64,000 nucleotides of DNA from Catenulispora acidiphila DSM 44928 (GCF_000024025.1 NC_013131.1:7130001-7194000), one strand, 5' to 3'. Positions 19,585 through 28,321 are shown, counted from the stretch's first letter. Numbers and translations are program-made. Notes: generated by a model from the sequence alone, not told the origin.

Positions 19585-22161
19585 ATGCAGACCGACGACG
19601 ATCTCCCGGAACCGGCGCCCGCACCGGATCCGTCATCAGAGCCCGAGCAAACCGCCCGGCGCCCCCGCCGCCGTCTGCGCACGCTGAAGATCGCCGCCGC
19701 GGTCCTCGCCGGTCTGCTCGTCGTCGCGGCCGGCGCCGGAACCTGGTGGCTGAACACCTCCCTGCACGCCTCCTACCCGCAGACCAAGGGCACCCTCCGC
19801 GTCGTCGGCCTGCAAGCGAGCGTCGAAGTGGACCGCGACGCGCAAGGCGTCCCGCAGCTCTACGCCTCCTCCTCCCACGACCTCTTCTTCGCTCAGGGCT
19901 ATGTCCAAGCCCAGGACCGCTTCTGGCAGATGGACGTCTACCGCCACGTCACCGCCGGCCGACTGTCCGAGATGTTCGGCTCCAGCCAGGTCGACACCGA
20001 CAAGTTCATCCGTACCATGGGCTGGCGCGACGTCGCAGAGCAGGAATACGCCGGGCTGAGCCCGGAGACGAAGGCCTACGCGAACGCCTACTCCGATGGC
20101 GTGAACGCGTATTTGAAGGATCACAAGGGTTCCAAAGCGTCAGTCGAGTACGCGGTCCTGGGTCTGCAGACCGACTACACCCCCTACGCCTGGACCCCGA
20201 TCGACTCGCTGTCCTGGCTCAAAGCGCTCGCCTGGGACCTGCGCGACAACATGCAGTCGGAGATCGACCGCGCCCTGTCCTCGCAGACGGTGACCAAGGC
20301 CCAGGTGGACCAGCTCTTCCCGCCCTACCCGAGCACGCATCCGACGATCGTGGATCAGGGTGCTGTCGTGAACGGCGCCTTCGACCAGAACGCGACACCC
20401 ACGCCGGACAATCCGTTGTCCGGAGCGGCGCTCCCCGCGGCCGCAGCGAGCGCGCTGGCGAACCTGTCGCACACCGTCTCCAACCTGCCGGCGTACCTGC
20501 AACCGACCGTCCAAGGCGTCGGCTCCAACTCCTGGGTGGTCTCCGGCAGCCTGACGACCACCGGCAAGCCGTTGCTGGCCAACGACCCGCACCTGGCTCC
20601 GCAGCTGCCCTCGATCTGGTACCAGATGGGCTTGCACTGCACGACCGTGGACGCCGCCTGCCCCTACGATGTCTCCGGCTTCACCATGCCCGGCACACCC
20701 GGCGTGGTCATCGGCCACACGCCGACCATCGCCTGGGGCTTCACCAACGGCACCGAGGACGTCAGCGACCTGGTGCTGGAGAAGGTCACCGGCAGCACCT
20801 ATGAATACGACGGCCACCAGGTCCCGTTGACCGTCCGCCAGGAGACCATCAAGGTCGCCGGCGGCAAACCCGTCCCGATCACCGTCCGCACCACGAATCA
20901 GGGCCCGTTGGTCTCCGACGCCGACAAGGACATCGCCAGTGCGGGCAACGGATACGCCGTGGCGCTGCGCTGGACCGCGCTGTCCCCCGGACACACCGCC
21001 GACGCGCTGTTCGCCCTGGACCGCGCGACCGACTGGACCTCGTTCCGAGCCGCCGCAGCGAACTTCGCCGTGCCCTCGCAGAACATGATCTACGCCGACA
21101 CCTCCGGCAACATCGGCTACCAGACCCCCGGCCAGATCCCGATCCGCAAGAACGGCGACGGCCGCTGGCCGGTGCCGGGCTGGACAGACCAGTACGAGTG
21201 GACCGGCTTCATCCCCTTCGACCAGCTGCCGCACGTCCTGAACCCGACCCCCGGGTTCGTCGCCACCGCCAACAACCCGATCATCGGCTCGCAGTATCCG
21301 TATGTGCTGTCGGAGGACTTCGACTACGGGTACCGCGCGAACGAGATCACCCAACGCCTGCAAGCCGCCACCGCGGACGGCAAGAAGATCGACGCCGACG
21401 GCATGCGCGCGATCCAGTCCGACACCCGCAACGAGTTCGCCGCGGTGCTGGTGCCGTATCTGCAACGCCTGCCGGCGTCGTCGAAGAAGCAGACGCGGGC
21501 AGCGGCGGCTTTGTTCACCGGCTGGGATGACACGACCTTTGCCACCTCTGCCGCCGCCGCGTACTTCTACGAGGTCTGGAAGTTCGTCTGCAAGGATGCC
21601 TTCGAGGCGAAGCTGCCCTCCTCGGTCGACGTGGACGGCGGCGACCGCTGGTTCGCGGTGGCGACCAACCTCCTGCCGGACGCCTCCAGCTTCTGGTGGA
21701 ACGGCAACCGGGACGCCTTGCTGGCCAAGGCGATGGACCAGGCATCGGCCGAGCTGACCTCGCAGCAGGGCTCTGATGTGAAGAAGTGGCAGTGGGGCGC
21801 GCTGCACAAGCTGACGCCGACCAACCAGACGCTGGGCACCGGCGGACCGTGGTTCGTCAAGTGGCTGGTGAACGGCGATCCGGTCCCGGTGTCCGGCGGC
21901 TCGGCGGTCGTCGACGCGACCGGCTTCGACATCGCCAAGGACTTCTCGGTCGACGAGCTGCCCTCGATGCGCATGATGGTGGACCTGTCGCATCTGGACG
22001 CCTCGACGTGGGTGAACCTCACCGGTGCGTCAGGGCACGTCGATGATCCGCACTATCTGGACCAGCTGCGCCTGTGGCGGACGTTCCGGACGCTGCCGTG
22101 GCCGTCTTCAAGGCCCGCGGTTCTGGCCGCGACCAAGGACAAGCTGACGCTCCTGCCGTAG
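19585..22161 (+). CDS. Penicillin-acylase-family Ntn-hydrolase, membrane-anchored
   Basis: An 858-residue amidohydrolase of the penicillin G acylase / acyl-homoserine-lactone acylase family. An N-terminal membrane segment (about residues 33-56) follows a short cytoplasmic tail, so the enzyme should be extracytoplasmic. The alpha-chain region shows GVPQLYASSSHDLFFAQGY and QAQDRFWQMD. The expected autoproteolytic site is VGSNSWVV with Ser314 as beta-chain N-terminal nucleophile, followed by LLANDPHL. The substrate cannot be told; beta-lactams, N-acyl amino acids and quorum signals are all known for the family. Confidence 0.9.
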   Translation: MQTDDDLPEPAPAPDPSSEPEQTARRPRRRLRTLKIAAAVLAGLLVVAAGAGTWWLNTSLHASYPQTKGTLRVVGLQASVEVDRDAQGVPQLYASSSHDLFFAQGYVQAQDRFWQMDVYRHVTAGRLSEMFGSSQVDTDKFIRTMGWRDVAEQEYAGLSPETKAYANAYSDGVNAYLKDHKGSKASVEYAVLGLQTDYTPYAWTPIDSLSWLKALAWDLRDNMQSEIDRALSSQTVTKAQVDQLFPPYPSTHPTIVDQGAVVNGAFDQNATPTPDNPLSGAALPAAAASALANLSHTVSNLPAYLQPTVQGVGSNSWVVSGSLTTTGKPLLANDPHLAPQLPSIWYQMGLHCTTVDAACPYDVSGFTMPGTPGVVIGHTPTIAWGFTNGTEDVSDLVLEKVTGSTYEYDGHQVPLTVRQETIKVAGGKPVPITVRTTNQGPLVSDADKDIASAGNGYAVALRWTALSPGHTADALFALDRATDWTSFRAAAANFAVPSQNMIYADTSGNIGYQTPGQIPIRKNGDGRWPVPGWTDQYEWTGFIPFDQLPHVLNPTPGFVATANNPIIGSQYPYVLSEDFDYGYRANEITQRLQAATADGKKIDADGMRAIQSDTRNEFAAVLVPYLQRLPASSKKQTRAAAALFTGWDDTTFATSAAAAYFYEVWKFVCKDAFEAKLPSSVDVDGGDRWFAVATNLLPDASSFWWNGNRDALLAKAMDQASAELTSQQGSDVKKWQWGALHKLTPTNQTLGTGGPWFVKWLVNGDPVPVSGGSAVVDATGFDIAKDFSVDELPSMRMMVDLSHLDASTWVNLTGASGHVDDPHYLDQLRLWRTFRTLPWPSSRPAVLAATKDKLTLLP

Positions 22162-22187
22162 ACCAGCTGAGAACGACGCAGGGTAAC

Positions 22188-22230
22188 CGCGATTCCGGCT
22201 CGGCGCAGGTCGCCTGGGCCCGGAATCGCG
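22188..22230. terminator. Hairpin after the acylase gene
   Basis: Inverted repeat with 11-bp arms (CGCGATTCCGG / CCGGAATCGCG) and a 21-nt loop, starting 27 nt after the acylase stop. No U-tract. Placement supports a terminator. The rest of the gap to 22358 holds no gene that I can support. Confidence 0.55.
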
Positions 22231-22358
22231 CCGAAGGTCACCTAAATGCAGTAGCACGACCGCCGCGCGCCTTCGGACCCGGCTTGAATGAAGGGAAGGC
22301 CGTCTCGGCGTGCCGTCGGGGCGGTGAGGGCTAGGCTCCTTTGGAAGGGGGCACTCGG

Positions 22359-22556
22359 ATGACCCGCAAAGTCGCCGACTGCCGACAGTTCCCCAGCGAG
22401 ATGAACTGCACGCTGACGATCTCCGGCGAGGAGCAGGAAGTCGTGGACGCCGCGGTGATGCACGCGGTCGCCGTCCACGGCGAGACCGACACCCCGGAGT
22501 TCCGCGAGCAGCTCAAGACGTTCCTGGCCGATGAGAAGGTACCGGTCAGCCACTAG
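22359..22556 (+). CDS. DUF1059 small protein
   Basis: A 65-residue cytoplasmic protein, MTRKVADCRQFPSEMNCTLT followed by an acidic helix region and HAVAVHGETDTPEFREQLK. The C-x-x-F-P-S-x-x-N-C opening and the H-x(4)-H spacing are those of DUF1059 (PF06348). The function is unknown. AAGGGGG lies upstream of the ATG. It is followed 35 bp later by the cupin gene on the same strand. Confidence 0.85.
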   Translation: MTRKVADCRQFPSEMNCTLTISGEEQEVVDAAVMHAVAVHGETDTPEFREQLKTFLADEKVPVSH

Positions 22557-22591
22557 CGTCCCGCGTCTCCGGGGCGAGCCTAGGAGGGCTC

Positions 22592-22957
22592 ATGACAGGA
22601 CTCTTACACAAATCTCTCGACACGCCCGAGGAGACCCGTCCCTTCGAGCAGAACATGGGGCACCTGGACCTGGTCGCGATGGACGAGGGCGGTTTCGGCC
22701 GCGCCGTCTTCGAGCCGGGCTGGCGGTGGTCCCAGCATGTCAAGCCGATCGCCCACACCGACAGCTGCCAGGCCGCGCACCTGGGCTACTGCCTGTCCGG
22801 CCACATGCACATCGCCATGGACGACGGGGACCAGGCCGACATCGGACCCGGCGAGTTCCTCGAGATCCCGCCGGGCCACGACGCCTGGGTCGTCGGCAGC
22901 GAGCCCTGCGTCATGATCGACTGGCAGGGCTACTCCGACTACGCCAAGGAGAAGTGA
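22592..22957 (+). CDS. Small cupin-domain protein
   Basis: A 121-residue single-domain cupin. The core runs from FEPGWRWSQHVKPI through HLGYCLSGHMHIAMDDGD to GEFLEIPPGHDAWVVG. Metal-ligand candidates are His in WSQHVKPIAHTD and the His of PPGHD. GGAGG lies 8-9 nt before the ATG. The ligand is unknown. It may be co-transcribed with the DUF1059 gene. Confidence 0.82.
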   Translation: MTGLLHKSLDTPEETRPFEQNMGHLDLVAMDEGGFGRAVFEPGWRWSQHVKPIAHTDSCQAAHLGYCLSGHMHIAMDDGDQADIGPGEFLEIPPGHDAWVVGSEPCVMIDWQGYSDYAKEK

Positions 22958-23039
22958 GCAGCGACGTCCCGGCGTCGGGACCAGCGGCGTCGGGACGTGG
23001 CGCGTCGGGACGTGGCGCTGACGTGAAAGCGTGCCCGCG

Positions 23040-23846
23040 TCAGGGCTTCCGACCGATGGCGCCCAACACCGCCAGCTCCACCGGGGTCCCGATGTCGGTC
23101 GGGTCCGGCCGCCACAGCGGGCAGGGCACCAGTCCCGGGTCCACGAGGTCCAGACCCTCGAGGTAGCCGGCGATCTGCTCCGGGCTGCGCAGGTTGTAGG
23201 GAACCGCGCCGCTCTGGTTGTAGCGGCCGATGGCTTCCCGGTAGGCGTCGTTGGTGTCGGTGCCGTCGCGGATGACGAGGTAGCTGCCGGACGGGACGGC
23301 GTCCATCAGCCGGCGGACGATCGCCAGCGCGCGGTCGTAGTCCTCGATGTGCGCCAGGATGCCCATCAGCACGATCGCGACCGGTTCGCTCAGGTCCAGG
23401 GTCTTGGCCGCCTGGCTCAGGATCTCCTCGGGGTCGGCGAGGTCGGCCTCGATGTAGTCGGTCGCGCCCTCGGGCGTCCCGACCAGCAGCGCCTGCGCGT
23501 GCGCCAGGACCAGCGGATCGTTGTCGACGTACACGATGCGCGATTCCGGGGCGATGCCCTGCGCGATCTCGTGGGTGTTGTTGGCCGTGGGCAGGCCGGT
23601 CCCGACGTCCAGGAACTGGCGCACCCCGGTCTCGACCGTCAGGTGGCGCACGGTGCGGACGAGGAACTGCCGCCCGCTGCGCGCCAGATCGACGATCTCG
23701 GGGAAAACCTCACGGAAGTGGTCGCCGGCCGCACGGTCGGCAGGGTAGTTGTCCTTGCCGCCGAGCCAGTAATTGAAGATCCGGGCCGAGTGCGGAACGC
23801 TGCTGTCGATCTGCGACGCCGGCCGGTCCTGCGCATCGTTGGTCAT
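23040..23846 (-). CDS. SAM-dependent methyltransferase, DUF574 (PF04672) family
   Basis: A 268-residue protein of the actinobacterial S-adenosyl methyltransferase family. The signature HSARIFNYWLGGKDNYPADR is at the N-terminus, the SAM-binding region FLDVGTGLPTANNTHEIAQ follows, and VYVDNDPLVLAHAQALL is the acidic end of strand 2. The substrate is unknown. I start at MTNDAQDRPASQ; upstream sequence to 23918 is not coding-like. The family is often genomically linked with DUF5753 regulators, as with the next gene. Confidence 0.92.
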   Translation of the reverse strand: MTNDAQDRPASQIDSSVPHSARIFNYWLGGKDNYPADRAAGDHFREVFPEIVDLARSGRQFLVRTVRHLTVETGVRQFLDVGTGLPTANNTHEIAQGIAPESRIVYVDNDPLVLAHAQALLVGTPEGATDYIEADLADPEEILSQAAKTLDLSEPVAIVLMGILAHIEDYDRALAIVRRLMDAVPSGSYLVIRDGTDTNDAYREAIGRYNQSGAVPYNLRSPEQIAGYLEGLDLVDPGLVPCPLWRPDPTDIGTPVELAVLGAIGRKP

Positions 23847-23933
23847 AAACCACCATCCTGCCGTGAGATCGACTCCGAACGGAATAAGAGCCCTGATTCT
23901 GGGAACCGGCACCGCCATCGGAACCGGTAGAGA

Positions 23934-24845
23934 TCAGTACCCTTCGATCATCCGGGTGAGGAAACCGATGGTGTCGGCGGGGGTCAGCGCCTGCACCGCC
24001 AGCTGGTCCATGACGGTCGTGTACGCGTCCAGGTCCTCGCGCTTGTCCAGATACGCCGCACCGGTGAGCTGTTCCAAGTAGACGATGTCGGGCAGCGCCG
24101 GCTCGGCGAAGCGCAGGATGGTGAACGGCCCGGCCGCCGCCGGACCCCCGCGCGCGAACGGCGCGACCTGGACCGTGATGTGCGGCAGCCGGCACAGCTC
24201 CAGCAGGTGCTCCAACTGGGCCCGCATGACGGCCGTGCCGCCGGGCTGACGACGCACGGCCGCCTCATCGATGATCGACCAGATCCGCGGCGGCTCAGGG
24301 CTGTGCACCAGCCGCGCCCGGTTCATCCGCAGCCGAACCCGCCGCTCGATCTCGTCGGGCGCGGCGAGCGGATAGCCGTCGCGGATGACGGCACGCGCGT
24401 AATCCTCGCTCTGCAACAACCCGGGGATGAACTGCGCCTCGTAGCCGCGAATGACTGAGGCAGCCTCCTCCAACCCGACGTAGACCTCGAACCAGCCAGG
24501 CATCAGATCGGCGAACCCGTGCCACCAGCCGCGCGCATTGGCCTGCGCAGCCAGCGTGAGGATCGCGTCGCGCTCGGCCTCATCGGAGACGCCGTACAGG
24601 GTCAACAAATCGGCGACATCCCGCCGCTTGAAGCTGACCTGCCCCAGCTCCATCCGGCTGATCTTGGTATGGGAACAGCGAATCTCATAGCCCGCCGCAC
24701 CACGCGTGACACCGGCAGCGACGCGCAACTTGCGCAGCTGCGACCCCAGCAGCATGCGCAGCACAGTGGGGCCGCTGTCCGCGGGGCTGCTGTCCTCGGA
24801 CCCTTCAAGCTGATCGACCGATTGCTCAGCCGGTACCGAGCTCAT
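23934..24845 (-). CDS. XRE-type regulator with DUF5753 (Scr1-like) sensor domain
   Basis: A 303-residue transcription regulator. Residues about 30-85 form an XRE helix-turn-helix (LGSQLRKLRVAAGVTRGAAG, then HTKISRMELGQVSFKRRDV); about 110-295 is the DUF5753 domain (YEAQFIPGLLQSEDYARAVI, VQVAPFARGG, YLDKREDLDAY). Such genes are usually paired with a small DUF397 partner; none is seen here. The promoter region holds a 20-bp palindrome (24908-24927) that is a likely autoregulatory site. It diverges from an MFS gene. Confidence 0.9.
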   Translation of the reverse strand: MSSVPAEQSVDQLEGSEDSSPADSGPTVLRMLLGSQLRKLRVAAGVTRGAAGYEIRCSHTKISRMELGQVSFKRRDVADLLTLYGVSDEAERDAILTLAAQANARGWWHGFADLMPGWFEVYVGLEEAASVIRGYEAQFIPGLLQSEDYARAVIRDGYPLAAPDEIERRVRLRMNRARLVHSPEPPRIWSIIDEAAVRRQPGGTAVMRAQLEHLLELCRLPHITVQVAPFARGGPAAAGPFTILRFAEPALPDIVYLEQLTGAAYLDKREDLDAYTTVMDQLAVQALTPADTIGFLTRMIEGY

Positions 24846-24907
24846 CCGTGCTCCCAGTGCTGATCTGAAGCGCTTTGGGCTGTGCCCCGTAAGCCCTCCG
24901 GCGCCGT

Positions 24908-24927
24908 GTCTGCCCTTAAGGGTAGAC
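24908..24927. promoter_or_regulatory. 20-bp palindrome, likely XRE operator
   Basis: GTCTGCCCTTAAGGGTAGAC is palindromic in 18 of 20 positions, centred on TTAA. It lies 63-82 bp upstream of the XRE regulator start and about 125 bp from the MFS start. Position and symmetry suit an operator for the dimeric XRE protein; this is inference. Confidence 0.5.
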
Positions 24928-24972
24928 GGTACCGGCGCGATGCGTGAGAGGGCTCGTCAAGGTGCTGTGACG

Positions 24973-24999
24973 TTAGCACTCTGGGACCGAGAGTGCTAG
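24973..24999. promoter_or_regulatory. CIRCE-like element (HrcA operator)
   Basis: TTAGCACTC-N9-GAGTGCTAG. This equals the known CIRCE consensus TTAGCACTC-N9-GAGTGCTAA at 17 of 18 arm positions, with the exact 9-nt spacer. CIRCE is bound by the heat-shock repressor HrcA and normally precedes groES/groEL or dnaK operons. Here it lies 52 bp upstream of an MFS exporter start and 127 bp from the XRE start. Confidence 0.75.
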
Positions 25000-25051
25000 C
25001 GTCGCGGATGGCGAGCGCACCGAAGGCAGGGGGGCGAACGGGGGGCGAACG

Positions 25052-26290
25052 GTGAACACTTCCCACGAAGCGACCATGCTCGGCACACTGCGCATCCGCG
25101 ACTACCGCCTGCTCCTGACCGGCCAGTTGTTGTCCAGCATCGGAAACTGGCTCCTTCTGGTCGCAGCACCCTTTTTCGTCTTCCGCCTGACCGGATCCAC
25201 GATGGCGACCGGATTGTCCATGGCGGCGGAGACCGTCCCGGCCGTGTTGCTGGGACCGGTCGCAGGAGTCTTCGTCGACCGCTGGGACCGGCGCTGGACG
25301 ATGATCGCGACCGACGTGCTGCGCGCTGGAGCGGTACTTCTGCTGCTGCTCGTCCACAGTCGGGATCAGGTATGGATCGTGTACGCCGCGCTCGCGCTGG
25401 AGTCCGCGTTCGGACAGTACTTCGGGCCCGCGCAGGGTGCGCTCATTCCGAATCTCGTGGGGCGCGGCCCGGCACTCAGTGCGGCGAATTCTTTGGGGCA
25501 GTTGGTCGGCGGGACGATCCGCCTTGTCGGCGGACCGCTGGGTGGCGTGCTGTTCGCGGTTGCCGGGTTCCGTGCTGTGGTGGCGGTCGACGCTGCCAGC
25601 TATGTCGCGTCGGCGTGCCTCATAGGCCTGATTCGGTTTCGGGCGGTACGGGATGCGGTTGATGTCGGACGCGCGCCTGATGCCACCATTGGCGTCGTCC
25701 GATTGCTGGCCGAAGACCTGCGCGTCGGATTCGGCCACTTGCGACACACACCGGCGGTCCCGACACTGTTCGGCGTCGCAGTGGTCTTCTTCACCGGCAA
25801 CGCCGTGCTGACCGCACTGCTCGTCCCCTACCTCAGCACCGTCCTGGACAGCGGCGCGCAAAGCCTCGGCATCCTGTTCGGGGCACTCGGCATCGGCTTC
25901 GTCCTCGGCGCCCCCGCCAGCCGCCTGGTCGCAGGACGACTGTCGGACCGGACCACGATCGCGGCCAGCCTGGGTCTGCTCGCCGCAGTCTTCGCAATAA
26001 CGTTCAACACGCCACACCTGGCCGGGGACATCGCGCTGTTCACCCTCATCGGCCCACCGGCGGTCTGCTTCCTGGTCACCGCCGACACCTCGATCACCCG
26101 CCGGACGCCCGACCGCCTCCAGGGACGCGTCAGTTCCGTCTATCTGGCCGCGCAAGGACTGGCCACCTTGGTCGGCATGATCGCCGGTTCACTGCTCGGC
26201 CAACGGCTCGGCGTCGTCGCCACGATGGACGGCGCCGCTGTATTGATCGCAGTGTCGGCGGGAGGGGCTCTGCTCTTGCCAGGCTCCTGA
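25052..26290 (+). CDS. MFS transporter (exporter type), downstream of CIRCE
   Basis: A 412-residue, roughly 12-helix major facilitator of the MFS_3 type. It begins LRIRDYRLLLTGQLLSSIGNWLLLVAAPFFVFRLTGS and has the loop-2/3 motif VFVDRWDRRWTM. These features match actinobacterial drug or macrolide exporter relatives; the substrate is unknown. The GTG start at 25052 follows a G-rich sequence at a good distance; an ATG at 25076 (MLGTLRIRDY) is possible. The CIRCE-like site just upstream suggests control by HrcA. Confidence 0.88.
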   Translation: MNTSHEATMLGTLRIRDYRLLLTGQLLSSIGNWLLLVAAPFFVFRLTGSTMATGLSMAAETVPAVLLGPVAGVFVDRWDRRWTMIATDVLRAGAVLLLLLVHSRDQVWIVYAALALESAFGQYFGPAQGALIPNLVGRGPALSAANSLGQLVGGTIRLVGGPLGGVLFAVAGFRAVVAVDAASYVASACLIGLIRFRAVRDAVDVGRAPDATIGVVRLLAEDLRVGFGHLRHTPAVPTLFGVAVVFFTGNAVLTALLVPYLSTVLDSGAQSLGILFGALGIGFVLGAPASRLVAGRLSDRTTIAASLGLLAAVFAITFNTPHLAGDIALFTLIGPPAVCFLVTADTSITRRTPDRLQGRVSSVYLAAQGLATLVGMIAGSLLGQRLGVVATMDGAAVLIAVSAGGALLLPGS

Positions 26291-26295
26291 CGCGC

Positions 26296-26511
26296 GGCGC
26301 CGCGCCTGCTCGGCGATCAGCCGGTCAGCGTGGTCGGTGGTCGACACCCAGATCATGCGTACGTTCTCGTGCGTGTCGGGAGACTGCAGCCAGGCAGCGG
26401 GATCGGCCAGTACCGCGGCGCGGCGAACCGCGGAACTTGTTTGCGGGCAGCTGCTCGAAGGTCATGCGGTTCAGAACAAGCGTGTTCCCGACCTCGGCCC
26501 AGTTGATCCAT
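26296..26511 (-). pseudogene. Possible frameshifted gene relic between two MFS genes
   Basis: This 297-bp gap holds two protein-like stretches in adjacent minus-strand frames: WINWAEVGNTLVLNRMTFEQ continuing to LPANKFRGSPRR, then after a frame change near 26410-26428, VLADPAAWLQSPDTHENVRM continuing to IWVSTTDHADRLIAEQARRR. A stop lies directly upstream of the first, and the second has no stop before running into the MFS gene. The composition looks like decayed coding sequence of unknown family. The call rests on appearance only. Confidence 0.3.
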
Positions 26512-26522
26512 CACACCTCGCA

Positions 26523-26573
26523 TGGTTGCGAAAAGCAACCACCTTTTCTAGGGTGGTTGCATTCGACTACCAC
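26523..26573 (+). promoter_or_regulatory. Promoter with two operator-like repeats before MFS gene
   Basis: A plausible promoter is TTGCGA (26526-26531), 17-bp spacer, TAGGGT (26549-26554). A perfect 7-bp inverted repeat TGGTTGC-N5-GCAACCA (26523-26541) covers the -35 box. A second partial repeat, GTGGTTGC...CTACCAC (26553-26573), covers the predicted start of transcription. The TGGTTGC halves are 31 bp apart, three helical turns. This is typical of a MarR/HxlR-type repressed exporter, but no such regulator gene is adjacent. Confidence 0.5.
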
Positions 26574-26587
26574 TTTGGGGGTGCGGG

Positions 26588-27811
26588 ATGGGCTTCGCCC
26601 TGCTCTTGGCGACGGCCGGCGGCTTGTCGGTTGCGAACGTCTACTACGCGCAGCCGCTGCTTGAGCAGATCGGCGGGGCGTTGCACGTGAGTGCTGGGAG
26701 TCTGGGTTTGACCACCGGGGTGACGCAGCTGGGCTATCTGGTGGGTTTGATTCTGCTTGTCCCGCTGGGTGATCTCGTGGATCAGCGGCGGCTCATCAGT
26801 TGGCTGACTTTGGTGGCGGGTGTCGGGCTGGCTGGTGCCGGGTTCGCTGATGGGCCGGTTGAGTTCTTTGCGGCTTGTGCGGTGGTGGGGTTGGCTTCGG
26901 CGGTGGTGCAGGTCATCGTCGCCTATGGTGCGGTGCTGAGTCCGGTGGAGCAGCGTGGGCGGGTCATCGGGGTGGTGACCAGTGGTGTTGTCCTCGGGAT
27001 TCTGTTGGCGCGCACGGTTTCCGGGCTGGTTGCCGCGGCGTTGGGGTGGCGCGCTGCGTTTCTGCTGCCTGCGGTGCTGATGGTCGTGATGGCGGTGACC
27101 GTGAATCGGCTGCTGCCTCGTCGCCGCCGTGCGGTGGCGGCGTCTGTCTCCTACCTGCGGCTCATCTCCTCGGTGTTCACGCTTACCGCGCGGGACCGCG
27201 TCTTCCGGACTCGCAGCCTGCTCGCGTTGTTCCTGTTCGGCTGCTTCGGGGCGCTGTGGGGATCGGTGGCGTTGCCGTTGTCCGCGGCGCCGTGGCAGCT
27301 GTCGACGTCGCAGATCGGCTTGTTCGGCATCGCCGGGGCGGCGGGCGCGCTCAGTGCGAGTGGCGCCGGGCGGCTCGCCGATCGGGGGCGCGCGCCGGTG
27401 GTCACCGGTGTCACGCTGGTGCTTCTGCTGCTGTCGTGGGCGGCGATCGGGGCGGCGCCGTTCTCGCTGACGCTGCTGACGCTCGGGATCGTCGTGCTGG
27501 ACTTCGCCGGGCAGGCGCTGCATGTCACCAACCAGCATCTGATCGTCGCCGGCGATCCGGCCGCGACCAGCCGGGTCATCGGCGGCTACATGGTGTACTA
27601 CTCGATCGGCACCGGCGGTGGAGCGATCGTCGCCACGAGCCTTTACAGCGCCTACGGATGGGGCGCTGTGTGTAGCTTCGGTGCGGCGTTGGCGGTGCTG
27701 GCACTGGTGGTGTGGAGTCTGGACCTCCTGCCTGAGGCGACCCGCGGTGTCCGAGCCCGAGGGTCACACACTGGCGCCTGCGCCACGGGTAATGTCGGGC
27801 GAAACGGGTGA
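26588..27811 (+). CDS. MFS transporter (YgaY/arabinose-efflux-like)
   Basis: A 407-residue 12-helix major facilitator. It opens MGFALLLATAGGLSVANVYY, and the AQPLL just after is a hallmark of a broad exporter branch whose members sit next to HxlR/MarR/LysR genes. Further signs are GLILLVPLGDLVDQRRLI (motif A) and PVEQRGRVIGVVTSGVVLGI (motif C-like). The substrate is unknown. Codon use in the first third is less C-biased than in neighbours. The ATG has GGGGG 7 nt upstream. The C-terminal tail beyond residue 385 is not membrane sequence. Confidence 0.88.
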   Translation: MGFALLLATAGGLSVANVYYAQPLLEQIGGALHVSAGSLGLTTGVTQLGYLVGLILLVPLGDLVDQRRLISWLTLVAGVGLAGAGFADGPVEFFAACAVVGLASAVVQVIVAYGAVLSPVEQRGRVIGVVTSGVVLGILLARTVSGLVAAALGWRAAFLLPAVLMVVMAVTVNRLLPRRRRAVAASVSYLRLISSVFTLTARDRVFRTRSLLALFLFGCFGALWGSVALPLSAAPWQLSTSQIGLFGIAGAAGALSASGAGRLADRGRAPVVTGVTLVLLLLSWAAIGAAPFSLTLLTLGIVVLDFAGQALHVTNQHLIVAGDPAATSRVIGGYMVYYSIGTGGGAIVATSLYSAYGWGAVCSFGAALAVLALVVWSLDLLPEATRGVRARGSHTGACATGNVGRNG

Positions 27812-27838
27812 TACCAGAACTCAGATTGGGAGCCGACC

Positions 27839-28321
27839 ATGCCACTGGACACTCCTAGCATCGCGCCCCGGGTCATGCTTCGGGTCATGTCTACAGCCCG
27901 CCGCCGCGTCGCCCTCGCCGGCGCGGTCGCCGCCACCGCCGCGCTCGCGCCGGGTGTCGCGAGCGCCACCGCGCCGTCGGGGGTGTCGGTGACCGAGACC
28001 AGCCGGACCAGCCTGCTCGGCGTGGACCACGTCCTGCGCCAGGTGACGATCCAGCCCGGCGGCAGCACGGGGTGGCAGTGGCACGCCGGGACGCTGTCGG
28101 TGTACGTCGAGAAGGGCTCGGTCACGCACAACGAGTCGGACTGCTTCTCGACCCAGGTCTACAGCGACAACTCCTCGTTCCTCGAGCCGGACGGCGCCGA
28201 CAACGTGCAGATCGACCGGAACCTGGGGACGACGCCGCTGGTGTTGGACATCCTGTACGTCTCTCCGGCCGGCAGCCCGCTGGACCAGGACGCCCCGAAT
28301 CCCGGGTGCGCCTTCCAGTAG
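27839..28321 (+). CDS. Secreted cupin-like protein
   Basis: A 160-residue exported protein. The signal sequence STARRRVALAGAVAATAALA ends in PGVASA. The mature part has the cupin-type pattern VTIQPGGSTGWQWHAGTLSVYV and two cysteines that may pair (DCFSTQ, PGCAFQ). The ATG at 27839 has GGGAG 6 nt upstream; an internal ATG at 27887 would give a more usual signal-peptide length. The ligand is unknown. Confidence 0.78.
   Translation: MPLDTPSIAPRVMLRVMSTARRRVALAGAVAATAALAPGVASATAPSGVSVTETSRTSLLGVDHVLRQVTIQPGGSTGWQWHAGTLSVYVEKGSVTHNESDCFSTQVYSDNSSFLEPDGADNVQIDRNLGTTPLVLDILYVSPAGSPLDQDAPNPGCAFQ

Noticed and set aside
23773-24081. Plus-strand small frame between the methyltransferase and XRE genes
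   Set aside because: Overlaps both real genes antisense and has no coding signature.
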